A stretch of 64,000 nt of DNA from an uncultured Lachnospiraceae bacterium (GTDB taxonomy: Bacteria > Bacillota > Clostridia > Lachnospirales > Lachnospiraceae). A model generated the notes under the pieces. The model ran no database searches. It was not told the origin of the DNA and saw only the letters and a list, made by a program, of their open reading frames with translations. The position numbers and the translations under genes were made by a program. This document shows, in pieces, positions 63,887 to 64,000 of this stretch (positions are counted from its first letter, which is position 1; each line of letters opens with the position of its first letter). Location: contig CACZBD010000009.1 of assembly GCA_902779305.1 (NCBI GenBank), positions 62,001 to 126,000 of the forward strand, given 5' to 3'.

Positions 63887-64000
<114 letters not shown>

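Overview
The window reads as a chromosome segment from an anaerobic Firmicute, most likely a Lachnospiraceae-type member of the Clostridia. This is an inference from gene content: a secreted GH9 cellulase, SpoVG, GlgC/GlgD, a split-type GMP synthase, a QueT transporter, a flavodiiron/rubredoxin oxygen-defence protein, DnaD/DnaI helicase loaders and LexA- and DnaA-type sites of Gram-positive form. I see no rRNA, tRNA, CRISPR array, transposase or prophage. Most genes lie on the minus strand in tight operons.

Layout. 1-5.2 kb: truncated GH9 endoglucanase lipoprotein, a Sel1-like protein, and a three-gene operon (membrane protein, XRE regulator, DUF4037 protein). 5.2-12.2 kb: redox and nickel genes (ferredoxin-fused aldo/keto reductase, TPR protein, thioredoxin, flavodiiron protein, exonuclease III, LarC, LarB). 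12.3-13.1 kb: two small membrane proteins. 13.2-19.0 kb: molybdenum cluster (ModC, MoeA-like, MoaA, MoaC, MoaB) ending in a lipoprotein. 19.2-26.9 kb: hybrid histidine kinase, CapA, MurD, a small gene with an SOS-type promoter, a secreted protein, and a glycosyltransferase with its membrane partner. 27-36.3 kb: GuaA (synthetase part only), NlpC/P60 hydrolase, AsnS, a trigger-factor-like lipoprotein, GalU, DUF1934, GntR, IspE. 36.3-40.7 kb: AhcY, then pyrC-pyrK-pyrD. 40.8-47.1 kb: dnaD-dnaI-prs-SPFH operon and murC. 47.2-51.9 kb: glgC-glgD-spoVG, a preQ1 riboswitch with queT, and an M29 aminopeptidase. 51.9-61.6 kb: complete F-type ATP synthase operon followed by a large exported protein. 61.7-64 kb: DUF402 protein, SleB-type hydrolase, dCMP deaminase and the 3' end of upp.

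How the genes fit together. The set suggests a fibre-degrading anaerobe storing glycogen (glgCD). The ATP synthase c subunit carries the Na+-ligand pattern, so the enzyme may be sodium-coupled. Oxygen is probably handled by the fused flavodiiron-flavin reductase-rubredoxin protein beside thioredoxin. Molybdopterin and nickel-pincer cofactor genes are present, but the enzymes that use the cofactors lie outside the window.

Points I consider most worth a second look: a consensus promoter with a LexA-type palindrome in its spacer driving a small unknown gene (23.9 kb); two groups of touching DnaA-box-like 9-mers upstream of dnaD (45.5-45.7 kb); a short GGGGACGGGG-centred repeat that adds in-frame sequence to one lipoprotein and supplies the stop codon of another gene; a predicted leaderless pyrC mRNA; and the large protein with a degenerate C39-like tail joined to the atp operon.
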